From JABDIP01 sp965237625 (GTDB lineage Bacteria > Pseudomonadota > Alphaproteobacteria > DSM-16000 > Inquilinaceae), in assembly GCA_965237625.1 (NCBI GenBank), contig CBDEGD010000014.1, positions 321,859 to 385,858 of the forward strand: a stretch of 64,000 bases of DNA. Reading direction: 5' to 3'. Positions 43,339 to 52,691 of the stretch are shown piece after piece. The translations under genes were made by a program, and so were the position numbers. Each line of letters begins with the position of its first letter. Position 1 is the stretch's first letter. The notes below the pieces were generated by a model. It did not search any database. It saw only the letters and a list, made by a program, of their open reading frames with translations, and had not been told where the DNA came from.

Positions 43339-43641
43339 CTATTCGCCTTGGGAGTGTCCGTGGTCAAAGTTTTCGGGACCCACGAGCATTTGATCTAAGA
43401 GATCTTCCAACCCATTTGTATTAGCTTCATGCATCGACTTCGACGTGTTGGCGTCGGCGCATCTCGATAGTATTTTTCTGATCTCATTTCTCCTATCTAG
43501 GATGCGTTGACCGCGTCCAAGGTAGACGTCAGCCGACGTGAGGTCGTCCGGGATCTCGTGATAATGACCTGCCCACAGCCAGTGGTCCGGTTGGAATGTT
43601 AGTGCAGCGTTGGCCGCATGGCTAGGCCGAGCGGGGGCCAT
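43339..43641 (-). CDS. Small hypothetical protein
   Basis: A 100-residue open frame with AGGAG 8 nt before its ATG and no recognised family. HWLWAGHYHEIPDDLTSADV looks protein-like, followed by a charged helix (DRRNEIRKI). It might be a real small gene or the end of a lost larger one, in a stretch of low GC between the b561-like gene and the ABC module. No membrane segment is seen. Confidence 0.4.
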   Translation of the reverse strand: MAPARPSHAANAALTFQPDHWLWAGHYHEIPDDLTSADVYLGRGQRILDRRNEIRKILSRCADANTSKSMHEANTNGLEDLLDQMLVGPENFDHGHSQGE

Positions 43642-43872
43642 CACAGCCGCTCCTACGAGTGCCGACGGCCACGCGCTGTCCGACGTTTGGCTGCCTTAGC
43701 AGGGCGGGCGACGTCACGGTTTTCGAATTCTCTGTTCCGCTGAATGAATTCCCTGTTCCCATTAAAGATTTCCCTGATCTCTTGGACTGCACCCCCTGTT
43801 TGAGACAGTAAACTAGCGACAGTTGGTGTTGAGCACCGTTGCCTGCCGGTTGGCGAGCGGCGCCGGGGCCGG

Positions 43873-44949
43873 TCACTCCAGGCGCAATCCGGTTGCGGGA
43901 TCGAAGATGTGGCTGGTTCCCTCCTTGATGCCGAGGGAGAGAACGGCGCCGGGTTGAGCATCGATCCGCTCGCGCAGCAGGACAATAATTGGATCGCCCC
44001 CGAAATCGGCAACGATATGGGTCTCCGAGCCGGTCGGCTCCAGTACGGAGATGGTGGCGTCGATTCCGTCCCCCGCCGGTGCCACGAAAAGATGCTCGGG
44101 GCGGAGTCCGTAAATGACCTCCTGGTCCAGCCGGTTCGATGCAACGGTTTGGTCGACTGGCAGGCGTTGCCCGCCGGCGCCGGTGAAACAGCATTCATCC
44201 GCGCCCCGGGTAATCCGCCCCTTGATGAAATTCATCGCCGGCGATCCGATGAAGCTCGCCACGAAGATGTTCCTGGGCCGGTCGTAGATCTCCAGCGGCG
44301 CGCCGGTCTGCTCAACCAGCCCATCGCGCATGACGACAACCTGATCGGCCATGGTCATCGCTTCGATCTGGTCATGGGTAACGTAGATCGTCGTCGTCCT
44401 CAGGCGCTGGTGCAGGGCTTTCAGCTCGCCGCGCATCTGAACCCGCAGCTTCGCATCGAGGTTCGACAGCGGTTCGTCGAACAGGAACACCCGTGGGCTG
44501 CGCACCATGGCGCGTCCCATGGCGACCCGTTGCCGTTGTCCGCCCGAAAGCTGTTTGGGGTAGCGCTGAAGGTAGTCCTTCAGGCCCAGGATGCCGGCGG
44601 CATCCGCCACGCGCCGGTCGGTCTCTTCTTTCGGTTTGCGGGCCAGCCGCAGGGAGAAACCCATATTCTCGGCGACCGTCATATGGGGATAGAGAGCGTA
44701 GTTCTGGAAAACCATCGCGATATCGCGATGCTTGGGCTCGACGTCGTTGATGACCTGGCCGTCTATGCTGATCGTCCCGCTGGTGATCTCCTCCAGCCCG
44801 GCGATCATCCGCAAGAGGGTCGACTTGCCGCACCCGGACGGGCCGACAAGGACGACGAAGGCGCCGTCGGGAACCGTGACCGAGACGCCGTGGACCGTCT
44901 CGATCTTGCCGTAGGACTTGCGGACATTGTCTGTCAGGACTGTTGCCAT
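43873..44949 (-). CDS. Sugar ABC transporter ATP-binding protein (UgpC/MsmX type)
   Basis: A 358-residue ATPase for a carbohydrate importer. Walker A is GPSGCGKSTLL near residue 37, the signature LSGGQRQRVAMGRAMVR, Walker B VFLFDEPLSNLDAKL and the switch His in YVTHDQIEAM. A C-terminal TOBE domain follows (YGLRPEHLFVAP). It energises the two permeases at 46201-47963. It is the last gene of the minus-strand sugar operon, just after the AGE-family epimerase. Confidence 0.93.
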   Translation of the reverse strand: MATVLTDNVRKSYGKIETVHGVSVTVPDGAFVVLVGPSGCGKSTLLRMIAGLEEITSGTISIDGQVINDVEPKHRDIAMVFQNYALYPHMTVAENMGFSLRLARKPKEETDRRVADAAGILGLKDYLQRYPKQLSGGQRQRVAMGRAMVRSPRVFLFDEPLSNLDAKLRVQMRGELKALHQRLRTTTIYVTHDQIEAMTMADQVVVMRDGLVEQTGAPLEIYDRPRNIFVASFIGSPAMNFIKGRITRGADECCFTGAGGQRLPVDQTVASNRLDQEVIYGLRPEHLFVAPAGDGIDATISVLEPTGSETHIVADFGGDPIIVLLRERIDAQPGAVLSLGIKEGTSHIFDPATGLRLE

Positions 44950-44968
44950 CTTTGAACCAGACCGTTCT

Positions 44969-46204
44969 TCAGGACGATGCGGGGAAGGCTGCCGATTGCC
45001 GGTCCGCCACCTCGATCGCGGCGAGCAGGCTGAGGCCGGTGTGATAGCCAGGGTCGAGATCGGGGGTCGCCGGCACATAGTCGACCGCGCCCTCTTCGGA
45101 CATTGTCTGATAGGCGATCGGCGGTTCGGTACGCCAGAAACGGTCGAAAAACGCATCGTGCGCTGGCGCCCAGACCTGCTGCATGGCGGCCGAGCCGGTT
45201 CTTTCATAACCCAGCGCCGCCGCGCGGATGGTTTCCGGCAGGGACCACCACGGGCACCGGAGATCGACCGGCTTCAGGGTCCGCACGTTGACCGTCAGGC
45301 AGAGGCCCGGTCCTTTGAATCCGGCCTGGAACGCCGTTTCGACGATCCCGCACATTCTGGCTGCAAGCGCGTCGGATATCCTTCCGCCCAGCGCGTCCAG
45401 GACGAAGCCCGCGAATTCGATGCCGTGGCCGATATTGCACAGATCGCCGCCCGGCGTGTCTGCGAGAAGCCCGCTTTCCTTGTCGAAATACCGTTCCAGG
45501 ACGAAATCGATGAAACGCGTGGAGAAGCTTTCGCGTTCATGCAGCCCAAGCCGGTGGAGCAGGGCGGCGGCGCCCAGAACGATCATCCGGGGTCCGTAAT
45601 CGTCCGGTTGGGTGGCGAGGACTTGGCTGTCTACGTGGCCTGCCTCTGAGATGACGAAGCGCCGGTCTTCGATCGCCTCGACGATGTCGTCGAGAAGGCC
45701 GAGATGCCGGGGCAGGTCTTCGGGCGCATAGCGCGCGGCCGCGGCGATCAGCCCCTTGGCGACGAAGGCATCGGAATAAGTCCTAAGTCCGGTCTCGCGG
45801 TTTTGCGGCGAAGGAACCGCAGCTGCGCCGGAGCACACGGGCTGGAACGAGGCGTCATAACAGAACGAGGCATGGCGGTGCTGCTGGAAGAGGGTATCGA
45901 GCGCGGGATAGAGGGTCTTGGCCTTGTCGTCGAGCCTGCGAGCGAGGGCCGGGTCCGTCCGTTCGAAATATGCCGCGTGGGTCGCCAGCGCCTCCAATCC
46001 ACGGCCCTGTATCCAGCCGTAAAGGTATGAGGGGCCGCGCAGGCCGTCTTCGTCGGTGTAGTCGCGCAGGGTGATGCTGTTCTGCTTGGTGTCGATGAAG
46101 GGGCTGTCCGGCGCCATGCGGTCCAGAAGCCAGAGCAACGTCCTCCGGTTTGCATCGACGTAGTCCGCTCGAACGGTCTGCGGGTAGTGGCAGGGCGCAC
46201 TCAT
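44969..46204 (-). CDS. AGE-family (N-acylglucosamine 2-epimerase) protein
   Basis: A 411-residue (alpha/alpha)6-barrel protein. GPSYLYGWIQGRGLEALATH, HGIEFAGFVLDALGG and WWSLPETIRAAALGYERTG carry the family's conserved Trp, His and Glu residues, including the catalytic-type His. The ATG overlaps the stop of the downstream permease's partner (ATGA at 46201-46204). Members interconvert N-acetylglucosamine and N-acetylmannosamine or epimerise other sugars. Its place in an amino-sugar regulon suggests a role in preparing an imported hexosamine, but ManNAc-specific genes are absent. Confidence 0.8.
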   Translation of the reverse strand: MSAPCHYPQTVRADYVDANRRTLLWLLDRMAPDSPFIDTKQNSITLRDYTDEDGLRGPSYLYGWIQGRGLEALATHAAYFERTDPALARRLDDKAKTLYPALDTLFQQHRHASFCYDASFQPVCSGAAAVPSPQNRETGLRTYSDAFVAKGLIAAAARYAPEDLPRHLGLLDDIVEAIEDRRFVISEAGHVDSQVLATQPDDYGPRMIVLGAAALLHRLGLHERESFSTRFIDFVLERYFDKESGLLADTPGGDLCNIGHGIEFAGFVLDALGGRISDALAARMCGIVETAFQAGFKGPGLCLTVNVRTLKPVDLRCPWWSLPETIRAAALGYERTGSAAMQQVWAPAHDAFFDRFWRTEPPIAYQTMSEEGAVDYVPATPDLDPGYHTGLSLLAAIEVADRQSAAFPASS

Positions 46205-47076
46205 TCCTTCAGCCCGCCGCTGGCGATGCCTTCCACGAAACTCTTCCTCAGCAGCACGAAGAGCGTTACCGAAGGCACCAGGACCAGCGCGGAGGCGGCG
46301 CTCAACCGCCCGAGATCGACGGTGTAGCCGGTCTGGAAGAGCGCGAGGCCTACCTCGACCGTGTAGGAATCGCGGGACGTCGCGACGATCAACGGCCATG
46401 CAAAGGCGGTCCAGGCCTGAAAGAAGGCGAGAACGGCGAGCGCTCCCAGGGCGCCGCGCAGCAGCGGCAGCACGATCCGGAAGAAAATCCAGATCTCGCC
46501 GGCGCCGTCGATCCGCGCCGCCTCCAGAAGTTCGTCGGGGATCGAATGGATGACGTTCTGGCGGATCAAAAAAATCCCGAAGCTCATCACCAGATAACCG
46601 ATCAGCAGGCCGGTGGTCGAATTGAGCAGGCCGAGGCTCTGCACCTGGAAATACAGCGGGATCATATAGACCTCGAACGGCACGATCGCCGTCGCCAGGA
46701 TCAAGGCGAAAATGACATTCAGGGTGCGAAAGCGGAATTTGCCAAGAATGTAACCGGCGATCGCCGAGGTGATGACGATGGCGATGGTCGACAGAACGGC
46801 GAAGACAACGCTGTTGGCAACCCAGCGCAAGAGCGGCGTGTCCAATAGGACCGATGAGATGTTCTCCAGCGTCGGCGCGTCGGGAATGACCGTCGGCGGC
46901 CAGGATAACAACTCCTGCGGCGATTTGAACGCGTTGGAGACCAGCAGGATGAGCGGCAGGATCATGAAAAGGCTGAAGATCAGCAGGAAGGCGTCGATCA
47001 GCGCATTGCTCAGCCGCGTGCTGCTAATGCCGGATGCGCGGGGCTTGCTCTCGGAAAATCCGGCCGGGCGGCTCAT
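46201..47076 (-). CDS. Sugar ABC transporter permease (MalG type)
   Basis: A 291-residue inner-membrane protein with six hydrophobic segments. The EAA loop (ELLEAARIDGAGEIWIFFRIVLPLL) contacts the ATPase. It overlaps the downstream epimerase and the upstream permease by ATGA, so all are coupled. It forms the pore with the 47073-47963 protein. Confidence 0.93.
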   Translation of the reverse strand: MSRPAGFSESKPRASGISSTRLSNALIDAFLLIFSLFMILPLILLVSNAFKSPQELLSWPPTVIPDAPTLENISSVLLDTPLLRWVANSVVFAVLSTIAIVITSAIAGYILGKFRFRTLNVIFALILATAIVPFEVYMIPLYFQVQSLGLLNSTTGLLIGYLVMSFGIFLIRQNVIHSIPDELLEAARIDGAGEIWIFFRIVLPLLRGALGALAVLAFFQAWTAFAWPLIVATSRDSYTVEVGLALFQTGYTVDLGRLSAASALVLVPSVTLFVLLRKSFVEGIASGGLKE

Positions 47077-47963
47077 GCCTTGCCGCCCTTTTCGCGCAGC
47101 AGGGAGAACTGGATCAGGGTCAAAACCAGGACGATGACCAAAAGGACCACAGCCTCGGACGCGGCATAGCCGACACGGTAGTTCCGGAAGCTGTTCTCGA
47201 TCATGTCCAGGACCAGCACCCGCACCTGGCGGCCAGGAGCGCCCTGGGAATCCGAAGCGAGGACATAGGCCTGGGCGTAGACGTTGAAGCCGGAGACCAG
47301 AGTCACGACGGACACGTAGAGCGTGATCGGCTTGAGAAGCGGGATCGACAGGAACCAGAACGACTGAACGCCCGACGCACCGTCCAGCTTGGCCGCCTCA
47401 TAGAGGGAGTGCGGAAGGTTCTTGAACCCGACGATGTAGATCAGGACCGCGTATCCCAGCGCCTGCCAGGAACACAGGATGATGATCGAGACCACCGACA
47501 GGGCCGGGTCGAAAAGCCACGACAGGGGCTCGAAGCCGAACCAGACGATGACGGCGTTCAGCGGGCCGAGCTTGGCATCGAAAATCCATTTCCACGCCAT
47601 CGCCGCCGGTACCAGAGAAACCACGTGCGGGATGAAAATCGCCGTTTCATAGAAGCCGGAAAAGCGCGACCGGGTGCGGTGGTAGATCAACGCCGCCAAG
47701 ACCAGCGACAGGGGAATGGTGATCGCCAGAACTCCGAAAGCGATGATCGCGGTATTCATCAGGGCGTCCTGAAACAAATCGTCGCCCATCAACTCATAGA
47801 AGTTCTCCAGCCCTATGAAGGGCTTGTTCTTCGAAATGATGTCCCATTTGTGCAGGCTAAGCCGCAGGATTTCGGCAATCGGGCCGATCCGGACCCAGCC
47901 GTAGATGGCCAAGACCGGAAGGATCGCCGCGATGGCGAACAGGAACTTTCTGCGCTTGAGCAA
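47073..47963 (-). CDS. Sugar ABC transporter permease (MalF/UgpA type)
   Basis: A 296-residue membrane protein with six hydrophobic segments and the EAA motif SLYEAAKLDGASGVQSFWFLS. It starts about 60 bp after the binding-protein gene, with a hairpin between, and overlaps the second permease by ATGA. Together they import an unphosphorylated sugar. Confidence 0.93.
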   Translation of the reverse strand: MLKRRKFLFAIAAILPVLAIYGWVRIGPIAEILRLSLHKWDIISKNKPFIGLENFYELMGDDLFQDALMNTAIIAFGVLAITIPLSLVLAALIYHRTRSRFSGFYETAIFIPHVVSLVPAAMAWKWIFDAKLGPLNAVIVWFGFEPLSWLFDPALSVVSIIILCSWQALGYAVLIYIVGFKNLPHSLYEAAKLDGASGVQSFWFLSIPLLKPITLYVSVVTLVSGFNVYAQAYVLASDSQGAPGRQVRVLVLDMIENSFRNYRVGYAASEAVVLLVIVLVLTLIQFSLLREKGGKA

Positions 47964-47987
47964 TTGTCGGTCTTCTGTCGAAGGGCG

Positions 47988-48012
47988 CCGGGAGCGGGCA
48001 GCCCGCTCCCGG
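47988..48012 (-). terminator. GC-rich hairpin after the sugar-binding protein
   Basis: CCGGGAGCGGG and CCCGCTCCCGG pair as an 11-bp stem with a 3-nt loop, about 8 bp after the binding-protein stop. No T-run follows. It probably stabilises the receptor message and lowers read-through to the permeases. Confidence 0.55.
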
Positions 48013-48020
48013 TGATGAGA

Positions 48021-49322
48021 CTACTCGGCCAAGAGCCCCTCGCGCTCGAGGATCTTGTTCACGTCCTCTTCCACATCCGCCAACACCGCATCGATCGCCG
48101 CGCTGTCGCCGGCAAGATCCGCATCGGCGAAGGAATCGGTCAGGGAGGCCGCCACCCGCGTCAGGATCTCCTCGATCGGCCCGATGGAGGGCAGGGTGAA
48201 GAACTCATAGCCCTCGGGATAGTCGACGAAGGCTCCGAAGGCGGGCTGTTTGCCGGTCACCGGGGAGTAGTCGACACCGTTGCGGTTGGGCAGCCAGCCG
48301 ACATTGTCCAGCAGCCACACCAGGTTTTCCGGCTTGTTGGTGGCCAGGGCGAAGGTCCAGGCCGCGTCGGCCTCGTCGCCTTCCGCGCTGACATAGAGGT
48401 TGGCGGGTAGCGCGATCGATCCCACGGGAAGCGGGGCGGTGGCATAGTTCAGGTTGGGCGCCTTGGCGGCAATGTCGCCGATGACCCAGGATTCGCGGAT
48501 GAACATGGCCGTCTGCTCGCGCTCGAAGGCCTCCGCATCGGCGGGCATCTCCACCGTCACGTTCTTCAGCGCGTGGACGTTTTCAATATATTGCGTAAAC
48601 GCATTGTGGCCGGCCTCATTGGCGATACTCGCCCGCCATTTCCCGCCCTCGCCCTCTTCAAGCAGATTGCCGCCATACTGGAACATGTTGATCCAGAATT
48701 TCTCGGCGATGCCCTGGCCGCCGCCGGAGAGCCGCAGGCTCCAGCCCGAGACGGTCGGATTGCCATTGGCATCGCGCTCGGTCAGCTTGCTGGCGTAGTC
48801 GGTGTATTCCTCCATGGTGGTCGGAGGCCCGCTCAGCCCGGCCTTCTCGAACATGTCGATATTGTAGAACAGGGCGCCCTGGCCGCGGAAAAGCGGAACG
48901 CCGTATACCGACCCGCCGATGCTGGCGGCGTCGATGAAAAACGGTCCATAATTCGCGGGATCGCTGACGAAGCCGGCGACATTCGCCGGAGCCTGCGTCA
49001 GCAGATCGTTTTCCAGATACCGCGTCGCCGTCGATTTCGGCAGTTCGACGACAACCGCGCCGGCGGAACCGGAGCTCAATCCCAGCGCGACGCGCCTTTC
49101 ATGTTCGCGCAGGGGGATCGCCTCGACCGTCACGGTGATGCCCGGGTGGTCGCTGCGCATTCCCTCGGCGACATGTTCGTAGAAGGCCGCCAATTCGGGG
49201 TAGCCGCTCCACACCTTGACGTCCTGAGCGGACGCGACGGCGGTGCCCGTCAGGATGCTCACGCTCGTCGCGGCCACGGTCAGCGCGATCCGCCTGGGGT
49301 TCCATAAAGATTGTCTCGGCAT
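48021..49322 (-). CDS. Sugar-binding protein of ABC transporter
   Basis: Periplasmic receptor, 433 residues. The signal peptide is at residues 1-32 (ALTVAATSVSILTGTAVASA, cut before QDVKVW). SGPPTTMEEYTDYASKLTERD and PLFRGQGALFYNIDMFEKAG are typical of cluster B carbohydrate receptors. GGGAGGAA precedes the ATG at 49322. A LacI-type operator lies 92 bp upstream, directly behind TTGACA, so it is a likely target of the LacI gene at 53630. It probably binds an amino sugar or oligosaccharide containing one. Confidence 0.92.
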   Translation of the reverse strand: MPRQSLWNPRRIALTVAATSVSILTGTAVASAQDVKVWSGYPELAAFYEHVAEGMRSDHPGITVTVEAIPLREHERRVALGLSSGSAGAVVVELPKSTATRYLENDLLTQAPANVAGFVSDPANYGPFFIDAASIGGSVYGVPLFRGQGALFYNIDMFEKAGLSGPPTTMEEYTDYASKLTERDANGNPTVSGWSLRLSGGGQGIAEKFWINMFQYGGNLLEEGEGGKWRASIANEAGHNAFTQYIENVHALKNVTVEMPADAEAFEREQTAMFIRESWVIGDIAAKAPNLNYATAPLPVGSIALPANLYVSAEGDEADAAWTFALATNKPENLVWLLDNVGWLPNRNGVDYSPVTGKQPAFGAFVDYPEGYEFFTLPSIGPIEEILTRVAASLTDSFADADLAGDSAAIDAVLADVEEDVNKILEREGLLAE

Positions 49323-49413
49323 GTTCGGTTCCTCCCAGCTTGGTATTCCGGATGGGTTTTTCTGTCGTCCCAGCGACGGAAATCCCAATACTTCCATTGA
49401 AATCAAGCGTTCC

Positions 49414-49429
49414 ATGCAACCGGTTGCGT
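49414..49429. promoter_or_regulatory. LacI-type operator upstream of the sugar-binding protein
   Basis: ATGCAACCGGTTGCGT, a near-perfect palindrome, lies between a minus-strand TTGACA (49429-49434) and the -10 area. The same arrangement is at nagB (53535-53550). A LacI protein here would block RNA polymerase. Confidence 0.75.
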
Positions 49430-49513
49430 GTCAAGCCGGTAAATGCATCCGACTTTCGAGCCGACCCGCCCGATCTCTGCTTTGGTCAGGCCCTTCATGG
49501 CCGCCATCTAGCC

Positions 49514-50767
49514 TTACGGTCGGAGTGTCGTCAGCCGTTCGACCGCCGACAGAAGTCGCGGGATGGAGTCCGGGGCGAAGGTCGCCGGAACACCGTAATA
49601 CCGGTGCGCCTCGTCAACCTCGTAGCCGCCATGGGCGAATTCGGCCTCCGGCGGTATGTATCCCGGATTGCCGTCGGCGTATCCCAAAACGAATGAGGGG
49701 AGCCGCGGAGGGGAAAGGGCGCGGATGGCGTGGGCGGTCTCGGCGAAGATCTCGCCCGGCAGGGCGGTCACGCGCAATTCGCCCCAATTCAGAACGCTGA
49801 CCCGCGCATTCCACGGCTCCGGCGTTTTCGGTGCGACGGTCTCCGCCCAGAATATCCATTCCGCCAGCAGGGCGGCTTCGGCCGGTTCGGCCGATTTGAG
49901 GCCCGCCTTCCATTTCGCGGCGAGCGATTTGGGGGGGTCCGTCTCCCGGCGCAGGAACCCAAGGGTAACCAGCTCGTTTCGAACCGACACGCTCTGCCCG
50001 GCATCCCGCAGCACGGCCTCGGTCGCGCAGGCCGCGATATGCCGGCCGATCCGCTCCGCCTCGGGGAAACTGCGCCGGGAGTTGGCCGCGAGAGACACCG
50101 ACGCCCGGGCCGAATGGCCGGAATTCGCGTCCCCCGCCGCACCGGTCATGAACAGGGCGATGGAGCCGGGGTTCCCTTCTTCCAGGCCGAGCCGGACATA
50201 GTGCGGAAAATCGGCCGTGTAGAGCCGATTGTCGGCGCCGAGAACGACTGGATGGCAGGCATAGGACACAAGCACCGAGACCACCGTTCCGTCCTCGGCC
50301 ACGATCTTCGCCACCGGCAGGCTGTCATCGACGATGCCGCCTTCGTGCCGGCGGTTTCTGGCGATGGCGGGAGGCCGGCCGGTTCCCATGAGCAACCTGC
50401 AGGGCCGGGCGCGTTCCCTAGCCATCGCGATCGCGCTCACGCAGGCGTCTTCAAGCTGCTTCAGGAAGGCTGGCGACGCATCGCGTCCGCCCCGGCCGGG
50501 CATGGAGACCGGCGCGCCATGGGTATGCAGCGCCGCGACGATAACGTTCCCGGCCGGCATTACGCAGCGTGCGCGAATGCGGGCGCTCATCTCCTCATGC
50601 ACGCCCAGCACGTCGCAGACCACCAGCGCGGTTTCCTCGACGACGATGGCTCGCACGGTCAGCGGATCGTGGGTGCCGACGGCCGGTTCGGTCCGCGCCA
50701 CGAAGCCCGACATGGCCAACCCCGGGCCGGGCATAATATCGATCACGGCGGCGCCGGCGCGCATCAT
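49514..50767 (-). CDS. Neutral-ceramidase-fold zinc hydrolase, no signal peptide
   Basis: A 417-residue protein similar to the N-terminal catalytic domain of neutral/alkaline ceramidases. Zinc-site residues are all visible: His81 and His83 in AALHTHGAPVSM, His172 in SYACHPVVLG, Glu339 in LPGEIF and Tyr370 in GNPGYIPPE; the TGAAGDANSG loop near 208-217 is at the place of the catalytic serine region. The C-terminal Ig-like domain of true ceramidases and a signal peptide are absent, so it works in the cytoplasm. Its ATG overlaps the nagA stop. It may cleave the acyl group of an amide-linked amino sugar. Confidence 0.75.
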   Translation of the reverse strand: MMRAGAAVIDIMPGPGLAMSGFVARTEPAVGTHDPLTVRAIVVEETALVVCDVLGVHEEMSARIRARCVMPAGNVIVAALHTHGAPVSMPGRGGRDASPAFLKQLEDACVSAIAMARERARPCRLLMGTGRPPAIARNRRHEGGIVDDSLPVAKIVAEDGTVVSVLVSYACHPVVLGADNRLYTADFPHYVRLGLEEGNPGSIALFMTGAAGDANSGHSARASVSLAANSRRSFPEAERIGRHIAACATEAVLRDAGQSVSVRNELVTLGFLRRETDPPKSLAAKWKAGLKSAEPAEAALLAEWIFWAETVAPKTPEPWNARVSVLNWGELRVTALPGEIFAETAHAIRALSPPRLPSFVLGYADGNPGYIPPEAEFAHGGYEVDEAHRYYGVPATFAPDSIPRLLSAVERLTTLRP

Positions 50768-51906
50768 CCCTCGTAGACCTTCTCGCCGCGCAGATAGCTC
50801 TGGCGAATGGCCAGGCTTCGTGCGCCTTCGTGCCAGTCGAACAGGATGAAGTCGGCGTCGGCGCCAACCTCCAACCGACCGCGCCCTTTTGCAAAGCGGC
50901 CCGGGTTCGACGTGGCAAGTCCAAGCGCATCCGCCAGCGATAGGCCCGCCATGGCGATGGCGGTCGCCACACCGTCGCACAAGGGGCGGGCAGCGCCTGC
51001 CAGATAGGGCGTGCCTTCGATGCCGAGCCTGCCATCGGCGGTGAGGACCACGCGGCCGCCGATCGGCTGATCGTAGGTTCCCGGTGAGAGCCCGCCCAGC
51101 GCCGCCATGTCCGATATCAGCACCGATCGTTCCAGGCCCTTTGCCCGCAACATGGCCTTCAGGGTCTCGGCCGGCAAATGATGGCCATCCGCGATGAATG
51201 TCGCCGTCAGGCGGTCATCCGCCAGTTGGCTCCAGATCAGGTTTGGGTGACGCGGCAACACGGCCGAGGCCCCGTTGCCCAGATGGGTCGACAGCGCCGC
51301 GCCGGACTGCACCGCCTGCGCGATCTGATCGTGGTTCGCATCGCTGTGGCCGATGGCGACATGCACGCCTTGGGAGGAAACCGCGCGGATGAATTCCGGC
51401 GCCTCGGGCCAGTGCGGAGACAGCGTCACCATGCCGACCAAGCCGCCGCATGCCTCTTGCCATCGATTGAGCTCGGACAGGTCGGGCGGGCGCACCTGGT
51501 CCGCCGGATGGGCGCCCCGCGGTCCGTCCGCCGGCGAGATGAAGGGCCCTTCCACATGCATGAAGGGGATCATGTGGGCGAGTAAAGGGACGCTTTTGAG
51601 CGCCCCGGCGATGACCCCCAGCGTGTCGACGATCCGCTGCTCGCTGGCGGTGATCACCGTTGGCAGGAATGTGGTGACACCGCATGCCAGGAGCCTGCGG
51701 GCAAGGGCCGTGACCGACTTGGGCGTGACCGCCCCGTCATTGAGGTCGATGCCCGCATAGCCGTTGATTTGGAGGTCGATCAGCCCGGCGCAAAGATAGG
51801 ATTGTCCGGCTGGCTCGGTGTACTCGATCGCGGCAATTCGGCCGCCTTCCGCCGTGACTGTTATGCCCTGTCCTGTCGCCGGGTCGCGGCCGCTGATTAC
51901 AGGCAT
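50764..51906 (-). CDS. nagA: N-acetylglucosamine-6-phosphate deacetylase
   Basis: Amidohydrolase-fold enzyme, 380 residues, turning GlcNAc-6-P into glucosamine-6-P and acetate. The metal and catalytic residues are in place: Glu119 in HVEGPFISP, His187 in AIGHSDA, His208 in STHLGNGA, His243 in DGHHLP and Asp266 in LISDMAAL. It lies between the SIS protein and the ceramidase-fold gene, overlapping the latter by ATGA. Expressed presumably with nagB from the LacI-controlled promoter. Confidence 0.92.
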   Translation of the reverse strand: MPVISGRDPATGQGITVTAEGGRIAAIEYTEPAGQSYLCAGLIDLQINGYAGIDLNDGAVTPKSVTALARRLLACGVTTFLPTVITASEQRIVDTLGVIAGALKSVPLLAHMIPFMHVEGPFISPADGPRGAHPADQVRPPDLSELNRWQEACGGLVGMVTLSPHWPEAPEFIRAVSSQGVHVAIGHSDANHDQIAQAVQSGAALSTHLGNGASAVLPRHPNLIWSQLADDRLTATFIADGHHLPAETLKAMLRAKGLERSVLISDMAALGGLSPGTYDQPIGGRVVLTADGRLGIEGTPYLAGAARPLCDGVATAIAMAGLSLADALGLATSNPGRFAKGRGRLEVGADADFILFDWHEGARSLAIRQSYLRGEKVYEG

Positions 51907-51908
51907 GG

Positions 51909-52691
51909 TTACAAGGCCCGCACCCTGTGTCGGAAGCGCCCGATGAACTTCGCGTTGGCTTCATCGCCGCCCGGCGCGTTGCCGCTGCGCCAGACCGGTG
52001 GCTCGATTCCGCGCTCCAGCAGCTTCGCCACGGTGCGGATGACGAGGCAGTTGAGCGCATAGGCGTTGGCGAAGGTGGAGGCCGCCGCGATGCGCTCGCT
52101 CATGCCGTCGAGCGATACCAGCGCGTCGCCGACACCGACCTTGCAGTCGATGGCGATGTCGACGAGATCCTGCAGGTTCTGTTTCGTTGGATGGCGGGCC
52201 GGATGATCCGCGGCGGTGTTGCGCGCATGTTCGTGTGAGTTCACGCCGATCAGAAAGACGCCGCGCGATTTCGCCTCCAGCGCGGCATCGATCAGGGCTG
52301 CATTCATGCCGTAGGCGTTGACCAGGATCAGCAGATCGTCGGCGCCGAGTTCCCGGTCCCGGATCACGATCCGGCCGTATCCGGGCGTGCGCTCGATCTC
52401 CATGGAGCGCAAGGCGCCGTTCGACAAAAGCGTGCCTTCATCCAGTATCGCGCTGACATGCATCAGCCCGCCGGCGCGGAAGAAAAGTTCCTGGGTGGCC
52501 AGGTTCGAATGTCCGCCGGGGCCGAAGACATGCACGAGGCGATCGTTCGCGATCTGGTCGGCCATGCGGTCCGCCGCCTGATCCAGGGAGCCAGATTCCT
52601 CGTTCAGGATGCGCTGCATCAGCGCATGGGTCTGCTCGAGATAGTCGGCGCACAGGGCATCGGCATCGAAGCGGGCCGGCAGGTCAGGCAT
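51909..52691 (-). CDS. SIS-domain protein, UPF0309-like
   Basis: A 260-residue sugar-isomerase-fold protein. HVFGPGGHSNLATQELFFRAGG near residue 55 corresponds to the UPF0309 family pattern, and a phosphosugar-binding SIS core follows. It overlaps nagB by 8 bp. It is shorter than MurQ and lacks its signature, so a MurNAc-6-P etherase role is unlikely. It could isomerise or bind an amino-sugar phosphate, for example a step before NagA. Confidence 0.8.
   Translation of the reverse strand: MPDLPARFDADALCADYLEQTHALMQRILNEESGSLDQAADRMADQIANDRLVHVFGPGGHSNLATQELFFRAGGLMHVSAILDEGTLLSNGALRSMEIERTPGYGRIVIRDRELGADDLLILVNAYGMNAALIDAALEAKSRGVFLIGVNSHEHARNTAADHPARHPTKQNLQDLVDIAIDCKVGVGDALVSLDGMSERIAAASTFANAYALNCLVIRTVAKLLERGIEPPVWRSGNAPGGDEANAKFIGRFRHRVRAL

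Noticed and set aside
43653..43870. Possible mobile-element remnant before the ABC ATPase gene
   Set aside because: A minus-strand frame reads NREFIQRNREFENRD-like repeats that recall junk next to insertion sequences, but no transposase, terminal repeat or target duplication could be found.
50764..51906. nagA as a dihydroorotase-like amidohydrolase
   Set aside because: The HVEGPF, GHSDA, THLGNGA and ISDMAAL motifs match NagA and the gene lies with nagB.
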